Below, in pieces: positions 12,300 through 23,330 of a stretch of DNA of 27,531 nucleotides (positions are counted from its first letter, which is position 1; each line of letters starts with the position of its first letter). A model generated the notes under the pieces. The model searched no databases and was not told the DNA's origin. It was given only the letters and a program-made list of their open reading frames with translations. The position numbers and the translations under genes are program-made. The stretch comes from Seison nebaliae (lineage: Eukaryota > Rotifera > Pararotatoria > Seisonacea > Seisonidae): contig JALJEE010000639.1 of assembly GCA_023231475.1 (NCBI GenBank), forward strand, positions 1-27,531. The letters are read 5' to 3'.

Positions 12300-13968
12300 C
12301 TAGAAATCGGAATTCATTATCTCCAATTGACGTAATTGATCATCCACATTATCAGAGATGTCAAAAAAATCGTCGTCGATCTCACTGTCTTTCTTCCGTA
12401 CAAGTACTTTACAGATTTTCTGGCGGATATCCGTCGAATTTTTGCATGGCTTCAATAGACCTGGACCAATATCGTCCGATTGTTCTATCAATCCTCTGGA
12501 CGAATTTCGCCTAAAAATACCGTTACTGTTCTGTCTGGGGATGAAGGACGAAGATACTTTCGGTTTTATTGAATTGTCTACTCGATATAGACTTCCTCTC
12601 ACGGAATTCACTGTCGACAGTCCACCACGCGAAGTTACTGACGTCCTGACAGTTGATCGACAGAAAGCTGATGTTGTCACCGTTGTTATGGGAAAACAGA
12701 CCGTTTCAGTTGATTGGAGATGTTGTTCCGTCAGCGGACACGAATTACTCATGTTATACTTTTCTCCCAAGCCACAACACAATTTCCATAAACTTGTAGA
12801 TTTTTCCTGGTAATTCATATTTACGGTATTCATATTTAAAGTCAATAATCTCTTGGGCACTTGAGTCATTTGTGGAGGTTGGGAGAACATTTGTTTATCT
12901 GAAATTCAGACAAATGTACTGGACGATAAGAAGAAAAAAGTTTAAACTGAATATTGGAGAAAGTACTTGATGTAACTTAAACAATAAGGCAGAAACTTCG
13001 TCGTTTATTCTAAAGAAAATGTTTTTTTCTAAAGTTTTATAAATTATAAAAAAAATTCTTTAACTTTTTCAATTGCATCATAAAAGGAATATCTACTTGC
13101 GTGCGAATTTGAGAACGAGAACATTCATATTCAGGACGTTTCGCTTCTCTATTCAACTCACCGTCGTTGTCTTTATGAAAATTTTTCGATCTGAATGGCA
13201 ATATTGGAACTTTAATACGTTGACTATTCAACATTTCATTCGCATCCTCATACGAATTGTTCTTCTTTTCTACGTAGTTCGTCTGTTCACCACCCATTGT
13301 ATTCGCAATCAATCCTGCTACTAACGCTTCCAATACCCCTATAAAGAATTGAATTGATTCGAATAAACTAATTAAATGAAAACCTGCACGATAAAATTGA
13401 CCATGGACAGCCAAGGGAAGTATGTGCATAACAATCTGTCGTAGCATTTCTAATGAACCGATTAAGTGAACGAAACATTGTTTATATAAAATTGGAATTT
13501 CATCCATTTTACTATGTAAAACAAATAATGAGAAATAAATTTCAACTGTATGAACATAATGAAATTTTTACCTGTAATTATTAGCAACCAGAGCAAGCAC
13601 AATCTCCGTAGTATCTTTGTAAAGTTTCAAAGTTTTCAATAACATCAACTTCAACTCCTGCCGTATGCGAAATGTAACACTGGCACAATTGACATTGCCA
13701 AATCGATATGATTGTGTATGTAACTTCGCCAAATTTGGGTGTGTTACTTTGAGAAACTGAAAAAGAAAACGAAAGAATTAATGAAAATTAGAGAAATTTT
13801 AATGAAATTCACCATTTTTATTTGTTCTAAGCGAGCTCTCGTCGAAAAAGTCCGATTGACAGTTGACGCTAAATTATTGGAAGTGATCGATCGAATTGAA
13901 TTAATGGAGTGACGATTCTCACTTCGATCTATTTCGATTGATGCTGCTATTTCAGGCACTTTTAGCAT
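12300..13968 (-). CDS. Unknown helical protein with Ser/Thr-rich tail
   Basis: Family not recognised. Five exons: 13813-13968, 13572-13756, 13065-13511, 12948-13009, 12300-12898; 482 aa, whole codons throughout. Residues about 1-50 are polar and Ser/Asn-rich. Residues 50-185 look helical and amphipathic, with hydrophobic stretches such as EIVLALVANNY and IGVLEALVAGLI that could pack in a bundle or touch a membrane. After residue 190 the chain is basic and disordered, then strongly Ser/Thr/Arg-rich, ending with an acidic patch (SEIDDDFFDI). No enzyme motif is visible. The small 62-base exon and both its flanking introns are needed to keep frame and have good ends, which supports the model. A long antisense frame at 12358-12813 is taken as a shadow because the minus frame fits the splicing. 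An upstream first exon near 14.35 kb is possible. Confidence 0.7.
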
Positions 13969-16900
13969 TGTTGCTAGTTAGAGGACCATTGCATAATTAT
14001 GAGAGGAACTTGCCAAAAGATGGTCGTCAATGAGAAGTGAATGAATAAGAAACTTCTAAATAAATAAATATGAATTGAATAATGATTATATTGTTATACA
14101 ACAACTATATGTACTTATATGTATATGATTGGTCTGCATGATTGAATCGTCGGTAAATGTTCTATAAAATTATTTCCTTTGCTTTTCTTGTTAGATGAAA
14201 TGGAACAGTCGTCTCTGATCGCTAAAAAAGTACTTCAGTCTTATCATGACACAAAGACTTGAGTAGGAAGAATAATCAGTATGATAATAGATTGATATCA
14301 AATATCTTATGATAAATATTATATGATTATTTACGTACTCTTGCATGAATGCAGATGGAATTCGTGTTGGGGAGAATGAAGAAGCGAGAAACATATCTCC
14401 TTAGATACAGAACTGCAACAGTCATCCAATGTACGAAACATATACAATTTCTTAAAAGTTGTTGATTGATATTGTATATTTCTTCAAATTTCGCGCTTCA
14501 TTATGCAATTATCTTTAATTACATACACACCTCATAATTCTACGGTATCATCAGACATATTCATATATATAACTCTATAGATATCGACAACAAAATCAGG
14601 ATGTTTCTTACCATTAAACATCTTCTCGAAAACCGTCGATATCTTTCCAGTTGTGCCGAAAAGAAAGTATAAGAAAAGGATATAAGTTCGGAACAACATC
14701 AACATTATCTTGGTAATTCTAAAAGAAATCCTTCAAATAAAATCGATTCTTGGATGACGTTACAGAAAAGAAATAACAGTAAAGAGGTACCATTGAAAGA
14801 AAGACAAACGAAATATACATCCTATCGAGATCAACTGACGAATATTTCCTATTCATATTTTATTTATAGTTCTGTGCACTGATATTTTCTTTTTAATTCG
14901 CGATTCTCCTGGTAATTTATGTAGGAAAAGGTTCATGGATTTTTTTTCCTTTCTCTTATGTTCCTCCGTCATCCAATATCATGCTTCTTTTCGAATATCT
15001 ATTAATTATATTTAACTTATTCTTATAACTTTCATTCTTTCAACAATAATACCATCATACGAAATTTTACCTCTTCAACTTTACTGGGGAACAACTTATG
15101 AAAAATCATAAATTTCGAAATAATCTACATTATCCCACTTCCGTTTCTTCTATCTGATCATTGTACTTTTTTTTAATCTTCTATTAAATCTCTTAAACAT
15201 GTTACGTATCATAAAGTTTTAATATGATTTATAGCCTACCATTCCAACCTGCTAATACCTTCCCAATTATTAGATTTCTCCACACAATATAAGTAGTACA
15301 AATTTCCATTTCCATACACAAAATTCTAGCATCGCTGGGAAAAAATCAGGGCATTGAAAAAGTATGTTCTAATCGTCCGGAAAAAAACAAAGCATTGATA
15401 TAAGAGGCTATAAATTTCTGTGGAAGTTAACTTCGTTTGCACAAAAATAAAAGGAATATTGTCGTTTAATCGCTCAAAATTTCGACGAAACGTGAAGTGC
15501 TCTTAAAATCCCCAATGAATGTTTTTAGTTCTTCAAAAAGAAAAACGCCTATTTCTCACATTATTGGTAGTAAATTCATATTCACACCTAACAATCGAAC
15601 TCAATTCAATTGGCAATCTCTGTTTTATTTATATCGTCCAAAAAATATAAGGAACATATCGAATACTTCTTGGCACAATACGATAATTAATTCGATGTAT
15701 TCATAAAAACTGAATTGAGAGAAAGTTCTCCCGAGTGATTAATCTCTCAAAACGTCACCTTCTGATAATTAGGTTTAAGTATTATGATTATTATTTCTTA
15801 AGAAGAAATGGCTCACGATATAACATCCGTTGTTCGATATATCAACTTATTCGTAAATTTGCTTTACTTACTTAATATTGGAAACGGTAGATAAAAAAAT
15901 GGTAATAAATAAGATATTAAATAAGTCTACGACTACTGTATATTCTTATGATTAATAATTTATTACATAAAAATTTCAATGTCTATAAACATGCCTCTCA
16001 CCGTTCTCTTTTTTATATTATATATTTTTATATGTCTGCAGTATGACTACCTTATTAAATGCTCAACATATATTTACAAACTTTAAATTTTATTCTTTTG
16101 TCCAGATTCAATTTGTCATCAATTCAAAGATAATTATGAGACCATTAATAATGTAGCATTATTTCATCGAACGAAAGAAAGTAGATGAATGTAGAATGAT
16201 TGTAACTAAAAGGAAAGACATAGACAATCGATCAACTACAATTTCACTTATCTTTTAATTAATGGAATGATCATCGTTCTATGCTGTTCGATACTTGTAG
16301 AGGTCGCCATGTGTCAAACTTAAAAACTACATATTCCTTATACAGTAATCATTGCTTCTAATGGAAATTGATGTCTGACAGTGAATTATAATACCCTAAT
16401 GAAACGATGTGGAACTAACAGAGAGGTAGATCTATCTTAATTTTTCCCTCGTGCTGTGCAACCAATAATATTGGTCCAATATACTTTTCATGCCAATATT
16501 AATTTCTCATTTATCCTTCATCATTAGTCTTCTATTCTTACAGATATTACGTCAATTTACCATGATGATCATCAACAATTCGAATTTTTACACAACCTTC
16601 AACATTTTTCCTTAAAAAGTCGCCTGTCCCATACCATAAAAAATCCGTATAAAAAACCAAACCACTTTCCTTATCTTAAACTATCATCTTTCTGACAATT
16701 TATCGATCGATTTTCCTTTCTTTCCAACATAGATCGAATTTTTGATTAGGATAAGTTTAATGCGACAACGTTGAAAGGTGAAGTATTAATATAATTAGGA
16801 ATCACATCGACATTCTTCCGACAACCTACTCTAACAAATAACGGGATGTAAGTTAATTAGAATATGTTGTGTTGTTAACATGCCGCAAAGGTTCTTCGTC

Positions 16901-17821
16901 CCATTAGCACTCCTTATGTTTATTAATCTCGTGAAGCCTCGTTCAATGCACACAAATTCATTTCCTCTTATACTAACAACATGAGCATAATTTTATCTAA
17001 CAAATTTTTTCCTTTTTCTTACACAGAAACCGGTTGTTTGAAACCATATCAATTACTAAATTAAATGCGAATTTAATTTGTTCAACTATATTTCCATCGT
17101 CGTTTTCATAAGAATTAATTAGTGTCCTTACTCCAGAAACAACAAAAAATTCCCGAAATTAACTTCCTATGAATTCTTTAAGAAGTTATAAACAAACCTT
17201 CAATATTTTTACATACATAGCGAACGTATGTTTGGAATAAACTAACAAGTTAACTGTAAAAACGCATAATAAATTTTAAAATTATATTTTTATCCATTCT
17301 TCACCCAAATATCTGTTTTCTTCTACTTTTCATAATATGTTTCTTAAAAAAAAAGAAACCGCTTGTCATATTCGAAAGAGATAAATATAGGAAAATATGC
17401 AAAAGAAATTGAGAGAATTTTTCTTCTATTCCCGTTTTTTTGATGAATAATTCCTATTTCCCTTTTTTCATCTTATTGTTTGTCCTTATTAAAAATATCT
17501 AATTAAGGAATTTCCTATTCAGAATAAATGAACTTTGACAATACATTTGACAATAATAATAATATCATTCACACTTAAACCGATGACGTTCCTATCTTTA
17601 GAATTGATCAACGATTCTAATTTTTCTTTTATTGTCGAATTAACCTAATTATATTTTCATATTCCTTAGGAACTAATCTCACAAATTGCTAAGTGGATTA
17701 ATGAAGAGTCTAGTAGATTGGAGTGAAAGAGAAGAATGAAAATCATAATTTTTAATCGAACTTAAATTGAAAAGAAATAAATAAATATAAGGTAGAAATA
17801 TTCTGCTAAAAATTATCGGTC
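13969..17821. other. Gene-free stretch, about 3.85 kb, 3' of the homeobox gene
   Basis: No supported gene. Open frames are short and biased to AT-rich codons. One short minus-strand segment (about 14335-14394) reads coding-like, beginning MFLASSFSPTRIPSAF, but could not be joined to a neighbour. A perfect 7-bp inverted repeat around one base lies at 16461-16475 (ACCAATA-a-TATTGGT), with further CCAAT-type words just after. The stretch is large against the short gene spacing around it and lies beside a developmental transcription factor, so distal regulatory DNA is a fair guess, not shown. Confidence 0.55.
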
Positions 17822-18593
17822 TTATAATTTCCGCCGTTTTCCCATTGCGTCATTGTTCTCCTTTTGCAACTTCTTACGTAAACGAGATCGTCGATTCTGA
17901 TACCATACCTGGATAAGGATAATATTTAGACATTTTATAAGTTACCTAATAACAAACCTGAATGCGAGATTCGTTCGTGTTAATCTCATGTGCAATTGCC
18001 AATCTCTCATTAATATCCGGATATGCATTCTTTTCGAAATGTTCGTTTAATAACTTCAATGCTTCCCGATCGAAATTTGTTCTTGGTCTTCGTGCACGGA
18101 AAGCAGACGATCGAATTTCGACCTTCTTATTTAAATTTAATTGTACTTCATTTGACTGATTGGAATCGGATGGAAGTTCTGTAAATTTTCTTTTATTTTC
18201 ACGAACATTCTGCCATTCAATCTTTTTCGTTATTGGCTTTTCCTCTTTGAGAATTGAATCGATTCCAAATGATAAAACATTTTTGTTGTTCTCAGAATAT
18301 GTTGTTAAATTCTCTTTGTTATTTTCTGTTATTGTTGAATTTTCTTTGTTGAATTCTGTAATAATATTTTCCGGCCAATACCACGAATTCTCTGGAATAA
18401 ACGACTTGTTACATGTGGAATATATGGAATTATTACACATTTCTGTCGTATCTCCATTACTACTATTGGAATCGCTGTCTTTCCGATCTCCAAATCCAGA
18501 ATCGTTATTTTTATTATTCATTTGTTGTTGATAATTTGAATGAAGAGAATAATTTGTGTAAAAGAGATATTGCTTCACAACGTCATTCAACAT
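17822..18593 (-). CDS. PRD-like homeodomain repressor, Hesx/Anf-like
   Basis: DNA-binding transcription factor. Exons 17958-18593 and 17822-17908; 240 aa. The first 105 residues are Asn/Ser-rich. SFGIDSIL at 108-115 matches the eh1 (octapeptide-type) motif used to recruit Groucho/TLE co-repressors. The homeodomain spans about 167-226, starting RRPRTNF and including YPDI, which is typical of the PRD class. Helix 3 reads VWYQNRRSRLRKK: W48, Q50, N51 and R53 are present, position 49 is Tyr instead of the near-universal Phe, and position 56 is Leu, as in HESX1. The RRPRT start plus eh1 plus Leu56 suggest Hesx/Anf, but assignment within PRD-like genes is uncertain. The one intron (49 bp, GTTTGT) splits helix 3 between residues 46 and 47, a common PRD-class position. 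There is no paired domain. The frame opens at an upstream TTG; I use the first ATG. Confidence 0.9.
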
Positions 18594-18911
18594 TTCCAAT
18601 AACAGAAAATTATTAGTGTGGAAAAGAGCAGGAGTAAGATAAGAATTGATGTTTTTTATTGAATTGTAAATTCTGTTCAGATTTCTTATCCTTTATATAT
18701 AATTGTTGGATAAAAGTGAATAAACGAACACAGAGAAATCAGATGAAACATTTTTATTAATTTTCTTCTTGTTAATTTGATGACTTCGACGCGTCACATC
18801 TCTCATTGGATTTGATTAGAATCGGCTTCCTCTATTCAGTTTATCAAAATATGTGACGCCATGATTTCTTGACGAGCAAATTGACCATCAAACATCGCCG
18901 CAGCACACCAT
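18594..18911. other. Intergenic: homeobox promoter and TyrRS 3' flank
   Basis: Short spacer between two minus-strand genes. It must contain the homeobox core promoter and the TyrRS 3' UTR; a minus-strand AATAAA lies at 18753-18758, about 155 bases past the TyrRS stop. No other feature was seen. Confidence 0.5.
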
Positions 18912-20349
18912 TCAATTCCATTCAATTAATTTGTATTTCTTTTTTCCTAAAAAAATAAATAATTTTCTTTCAAAAATTGAAATAACAAACCAATTTTCAA
19001 GAGGGAAAATTGTCGGTGTCCGATGTTTTCCATTCTCCCATTTATCTCACATATCTTTCTATTATTCAATTTAACTGCACCATTCTTTATGAAGCGTTCG
19101 CCATCTATTCGTCTATCGACCAATTTCGTCTGTAAAACTATTTCCAGAATATTTACTGGAAAAAAATTGAAAGACAATTTAGACAAATAGAAATTTTACA
19201 TAAAGAAAACAATTTCTTGATAATTTTATCGAAGTCAAACCACCGTTCTCGGACGAAGAAATTTCTTCTAGATATTCATCTGTTAAATTTATTTCCATTC
19301 CTTTTCCAAATAGAAATTGGGAGACTTTCTCACAACGGTTCGCTACTTCCACTCCATGAATTATTTCAATAAAATTTTTTGCTAATTCAATTTGAGGCGG
19401 TTTCTCATCGTTGTGATTGTGAATTAAACGATCAATTTGGTCGTTGGAAAAGGAAGAGAAATAATTTAAATACATTCGACAATCCTTATCAGGAATATTT
19501 CGAAAATATTGATACAAATCGAACGGCGAAGTCAATTTTGGATCGAGAAATAACTTTCCACTATTTTTATTTGATTTACCGATTTTATTTCCAGCTGAAT
19601 CGACTAACAAACGATGAGTCAATCCGAAGACATTCTTCTTATTCTTCTTCCAAATAAATTCTCTTCCTGTCTCAATATTGCCTGATTGATCTTGTCCTCC
19701 TAATTGGAAGATGCAATTGTCTGATTTGTTCAACATGTACCAGTCGTAAGATTGGAATAATTGATATGAGAACTCAATGAACGATAATCCGTTTGATGAA
19801 TTAATTCGATTTTTAATCGTCGATCTTGATAACATATCTCCCATTCGATGATATCGACCAATATCTCGATAGAACTCCAAAATATTTAGTTTGTTGTACC
19901 ACGAAGAATTTTTGACAATTTTCAATTTTTCTCTCAAATTTTTATTAGTGAAATTTCTTGAAATTATTTGACGTATCTGCTTTTCGATCAATTGGGAATT
20001 CTTCTCAATTATGTCGACCGCCATCACATTTCTTTCTTTAGATTTACCGGAAGGATCACCAATTCTGGCGGTGGTATCTCCGATTAATATGATCGAGGGA
20101 ATTTCATGATGGAAATGAAGTCGCAACAAAGTGAAAAGAGGAATACAATTGCCTAATTGAAGCGAGGGAGCTGTTGGGTCAAAACCACAATAAATAGTTC
20201 CTTTCTTCCCAATTTCTAATAAATTTTTCACTGAACTAAAAAAAATATTTTTGTTTGTGTGAAATTAAAATGAACTTATCTTTTGGAATTACATTGTCAA
20301 TAATATTTCGATTAGTGATCGTTGTAAATGAACGTCGTAACATAAACAT
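18912..20349 (-). CDS. YARS2: Mitochondrial tyrosyl-tRNA synthetase
   Basis: Class I synthetase charging mitochondrial tRNA-Tyr. Exons 20276-20349, 19211-20235, 18991-19155, 18912-18946; 432 aa, against 477 in human. The N-terminus (MFMLRRSFTTITNRN) is basic and Ser/Thr-rich, as a mitochondrial presequence should be. GFDPTAPSLQLGN covers the HIGH region (residues 51-54), GDPSG follows, Y182/Q186/D189 and GGQDQSGN form the tyrosine pocket, and KIGKS at 242-246 is the KMSKS loop. A C-terminal S4 RNA-binding domain (LVDRRIDGERFIKNG) ends with LLKIGKKKYKLIEW, close to human YARS2. HIGH reads QLGN: Asn at the second His is known from yeast Msy1, but Gln at the first His is unusual. The 19156-19210 intron uses a weak GTTTTC donor, chosen because it keeps the S4 helix in frame. 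Confidence 0.95.
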
Positions 20350-20609
20350 TTCCCACAACTAACTCGTGCAATGTACTCAGCTAACAATTTTAGAAGTTAA
20401 AACTAGTCGATTTTGATTTGTCTTATTATCAGACTATTTCTTCCTTTTTCGTTAACATCGTTCTAGAGAAATCCCCCATCGAAATAGGAAGACCGAACAG
20501 AATTGTGAGAATTTTTATTTATTTATAAAAGTGAAATTTCTTAAGAATAAAACTATAGGGAATTAAATGAAATTAAAAAAAAAGATAATAAATATTGATA
20601 TTGAAATCA

Positions 20610-22338
20610 TCACCATTCGTCACTAGTTTTTGTATTCCAAAAATCAGTTTTCTCTTCTTCCTCATCTTTCTGGGAATCAGTTTTCTCTTCTTCCGAAAAA
20701 TCAGTTTTTGATGAATGACAACTGTTTCTAACAGATTCGTCGTCGATATGACAACCAGTTAAAGTATGTTGAGGTGTCTCATTATCTGACGATTCATCAT
20801 TATTCTCTCCTAGAATAGTTGTAGAAGCTCTTGTTGAATGATTATTTGAATGGAATTCATTCGTTTGATGGAATGATTGAGAACTGTGAGAATCATTTAT
20901 TCCATTCTCCTTTCCGATTGTCGACGAAGTAATTGATTCTTTTCTTGATGAATTTTTGCTCGTAACCAAATTGCTTTTATAATCACTGGGTCGTCTCCAT
21001 TGAATTTTGAACAAGTTAATTTCCAGTTCCATTCTTTCCTAAATCGATTCGTATTATTTCGATATTTCGTCGATATGAAAAATAAGTGAACTTGAATTAA
21101 ATTATATTGATTCAATCGAAGATGTTTATCACACACATTATTTATACATTTCTCTGTCGTATAATTTTCCCGAACTATCTCGTTCGTAATATCTTGAATG
21201 AATAATCTGTAACGATCTTTCTCTTCTCTTGTTAAAAAAGAGTAGTTATTTCATTTTATATTAATATCCTAATAACTTTTTCTTCGCATAGTTCTCAAGA
21301 ACTGATAATTCTTTTTGAAAAATTGTAGATTCTGTATCAAATTTTGTGTTATCATCATCCGTCAATAAATTTCCATAAGATTTCTGAAGTTTTGTTTGAA
21401 TATCGTGCGTTCTCTTCGTATTCTCTTTCGTCCGTTCACGTAATTCACTAACTTGTTCACTACACTCAGAAATTTGTAATTAGCAATATAAAGTAAAAAA
21501 TTTTCACCTTAAACTTTGTTGATTAGTAAAAGTAATTTCCGATCTTTCTAATAACGATTTCATTGGACTTTTCGGCGGCATATCATGTGAAATGGAATTA
21601 TAAGTGTCATCTAAATCAATCAAATTTTTATATTTAGTATCAACTGATAATTGATTGTCGATATTATTCTTCTTTTCTCTCTTCTTCGTCAGTTTGTGAT
21701 CGTTATAAATATTTGTATTATTTTTCAATTTCGATTTGACATCAGCATAACTCAAAATTCGAGGATGGAATGGCTTAGTAGAAATGAATCTGTCCGAATG
21801 TTTCTCAATCAAATCTCCAGATCGTTTATTTACATATCGAGGTCGAGCTGATCGTGTAGAGGAAGATAATTGACTGATACTCCTACTGGAACAATGAGAT
21901 CGAGCCGTTTGTATTCGATCTCCACGATAATTCTTTACTTGAGATGCTGAATCTTCATATCGTATCGATGATAAATTATCGTTATATGAGGCAAAGGAAT
22001 TTCTTGAATTACTTCTGATATTGTTACGTAAAATTGTAGAGGTTATTGGATCAATTCGAACATGAGATTCTTTATCACCTATTCGATGTCGTATTTTATC
22101 AGCGGCAGCAATTTGATGTAATAATTTCCGTTTTGCCGTCTCACGTGACAATTGACTATTCAACATAGATGAAGGCGGGCGGTTATCTATTCGTGCTGAT
22201 GAAAGTTTAATTTAATTAATTTACTTTTAGAATGATATTTCAAATGAAACATTTAGCATTGTACACTTTCCGATAATGATTCTTCAAATGTGACGCCACT
22301 ATCTGTTTCCCAATCAAATTACTTTTCTTTATTGCCAT
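20610..22338 (-). CDS. Coiled-coil protein of unknown family
   Basis: Family not recognised. Exons 22251-22338, 21508-22186, 21277-21459, 21092-21227, 20610-21038; 504 aa. A basic N-terminal segment (MAIKKSNLIGKQ..., KRKLLHQIAAADKIRHRIG) leads into a Ser/Arg/Asn-rich disordered region. A central charged helical stretch (SEQVSELRERTKENTKRTHD to about NLIQERMELEI) looks like coiled coil. The tail is Ser/His/Asn-rich, then acidic with three KTD repeats (KTDFSEEE, EEKTDSQK, EEKTDFWN). This layout is common in cytoskeletal, centrosomal or ciliary proteins, but I do not assign one. The first ATG sits two bases after an acceptor (TTATTAG). An extra upstream exon at 22419-22520 (ending FVFGIEPTSQSN) joins in frame through a 78-bp GTT intron, so the true start may lie further up. 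Confidence 0.75.
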
Positions 22339-22418
22339 AACTAATAAGCAGGAGAAGAATAATTAACAGTTTAACATATTCGATATGAAGACAAGTTAAT
22401 GAAGACTGAAACTATAAC

Positions 22419-22520
22419 CATTACTTTGTGAAGTGGGTTCGATACCGAACACAAATTTATCATGTTTCGATTGATGCATTCCGCTTTCCTTTCCAGTTTT
22501 TTCCAAAATATCAGAAGTTA
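22419..22520 (-). CDS. Possible extra 5' exon of the coiled-coil gene
   Basis: This open segment encodes about 33 residues including TSDILEKTGKESGMHQSK and FVFGIEPTSQS. It is preceded by a good acceptor (TTTTCTTGCAG) and followed by GTTATA at a phase that fits the next exon, which would start at 22340. Reading upstream, a segment encoding LIILFSCCH could precede it, but I could not find a convincing start codon. It could instead be a separate tiny gene ending at the TAA at 22396. Confidence 0.4.
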
Positions 22521-22653
22521 CTGCAAGAAAATAATTTTCTTTTCCTTTTAGTTTAATGAATAGATTCAATACATAATTACCATGACAACATGAGAACAGA
22601 ATTATTAAACTAGGGAAGGAAATACGCAGAAACTGATTTTGTAAATGAAACAA

Positions 22654-22838
22654 AGTTTCTGATATGTTTCCTCCACAAACTCATTTTGAACAATTAATTT
22701 TATTTTGAAGTATTTTATCAAACATTCAATTTTTTAGCGTTATACTACCAACAATTTAATAAAGAATTTAATAAACTTATCGAAATTCTGTTATATCTAT
22801 TTATTGATTATTGATTTTCATTTCCTTTCAATGTACCA
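22654..22838. promoter_or_regulatory. Short divergent intergenic region
   Basis: The strand switch of the window. Minus-strand genes lie to the left and plus-strand SAYSD1 starts at 22839, so both promoters should share this space of 185 bases, or about 500 if the coiled-coil gene starts at 22338. No TATA or initiator can be told apart from the AT-rich background. Confidence 0.4.
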
Positions 22839-23330
22839 ATGACGGCAGATAGAGACGATAGTCGGAATGATGCGATTAATTCTTTCATAAGAGAATTTAA
22901 CGCGTATAATAGGAAAGAAAGAAATATTACGAAACCTGAAACAATTGGCGAAAAAAAAGAAACGATCAAAGAAATCATTCCAAAAGAAGATAAACGATCA
23001 GAATGGTCATTGACAAATTGGTTGTTGAATAGACAACCGAATAAGAGAAATTCACGTCCAACAAGAGTATCAAATTTTGTAGATTATCCGAAATTAATAT
23101 GTCAAATTATTTTGTGGATTTTACTTCAGGCGATTTTTTATCGAATTGAATTTGGTCTTCCATTTCTAATCGTCTCACTCATTTTCTTCATTTATTTCAA
23201 CACGGGAAAGAGACGATCTGGTAAGAGTGCTTATAGCGTTTTCAATGAGAATGTCGAGGCAATTAGTGGAACGTTCGATGGTAAATATTATGAAGATTTA
23301 TTAAAAGGACGACAGTTAATCAAACGATAA
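22839..23330 (+). CDS. SAYSD1: SAYSvFN domain-containing protein
   Basis: Single-exon gene of 163 aa. SAYSD1 is a small ER-associated membrane protein; in mammals it is linked to the ribosome-translocon quality-control route. The N-terminal 85 residues are charged (GEKKETIKEIIPKEDKRSEW). Two hydrophobic segments follow at about 88-104 and 106-120 (LICQIILWILLQAIFY, LPFLIVSLIFFIYF). The diagnostic SAYSVFN heptad then leads the C-terminal domain (NENVEAISGTFDGKYYEDLL). Length and order fit the family. The first in-frame ATG is used; an ATG eight bases upstream is followed by an immediate stop. Two overlapping AATAAA words at 23394-23403 lie about 65 bases past the stop. Confidence 0.93.
   Translation: MTADRDDSRNDAINSFIREFNAYNRKERNITKPETIGEKKETIKEIIPKEDKRSEWSLTNWLLNRQPNKRNSRPTRVSNFVDYPKLICQIILWILLQAIFYRIEFGLPFLIVSLIFFIYFNTGKRRSGKSAYSVFNENVEAISGTFDGKYYEDLLKGRQLIKR

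Noticed and set aside
12358-12813. 151-codon plus-strand open frame
   Set aside because: It lies antisense to an exon that fits in phase with four others on the minus strand; taken as a shadow.
14191-14394. Minus-strand frame starting MFLASSFSPTRIPSAF
   Set aside because: The first 20 codons look coding-like, but the phase after the only good donor (TAC then GTAAAT) does not fit the acceptor near 13973, so it was not added to the 12.3-14.0 kb gene.
15497-15706. 69-codon plus-strand frame
   Set aside because: Asn/Ser/Ile-rich, no motif, isolated in the gene desert.
16461-16475. 7-bp inverted repeat around one base with CCAAT words
   Set aside because: Short palindromes are expected by chance in kilobases of AT-rich DNA; no terminal repeats or target duplications to suggest an element.
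19130-19216. Alternative TyrRS splice using GTAAAA with acceptor TTTTACAG
   Set aside because: It keeps frame and has a better donor, but would delete the NILEIVLQ helix that aligns with the S4 domain; the GTTTTC donor matches the intron style of this genome.
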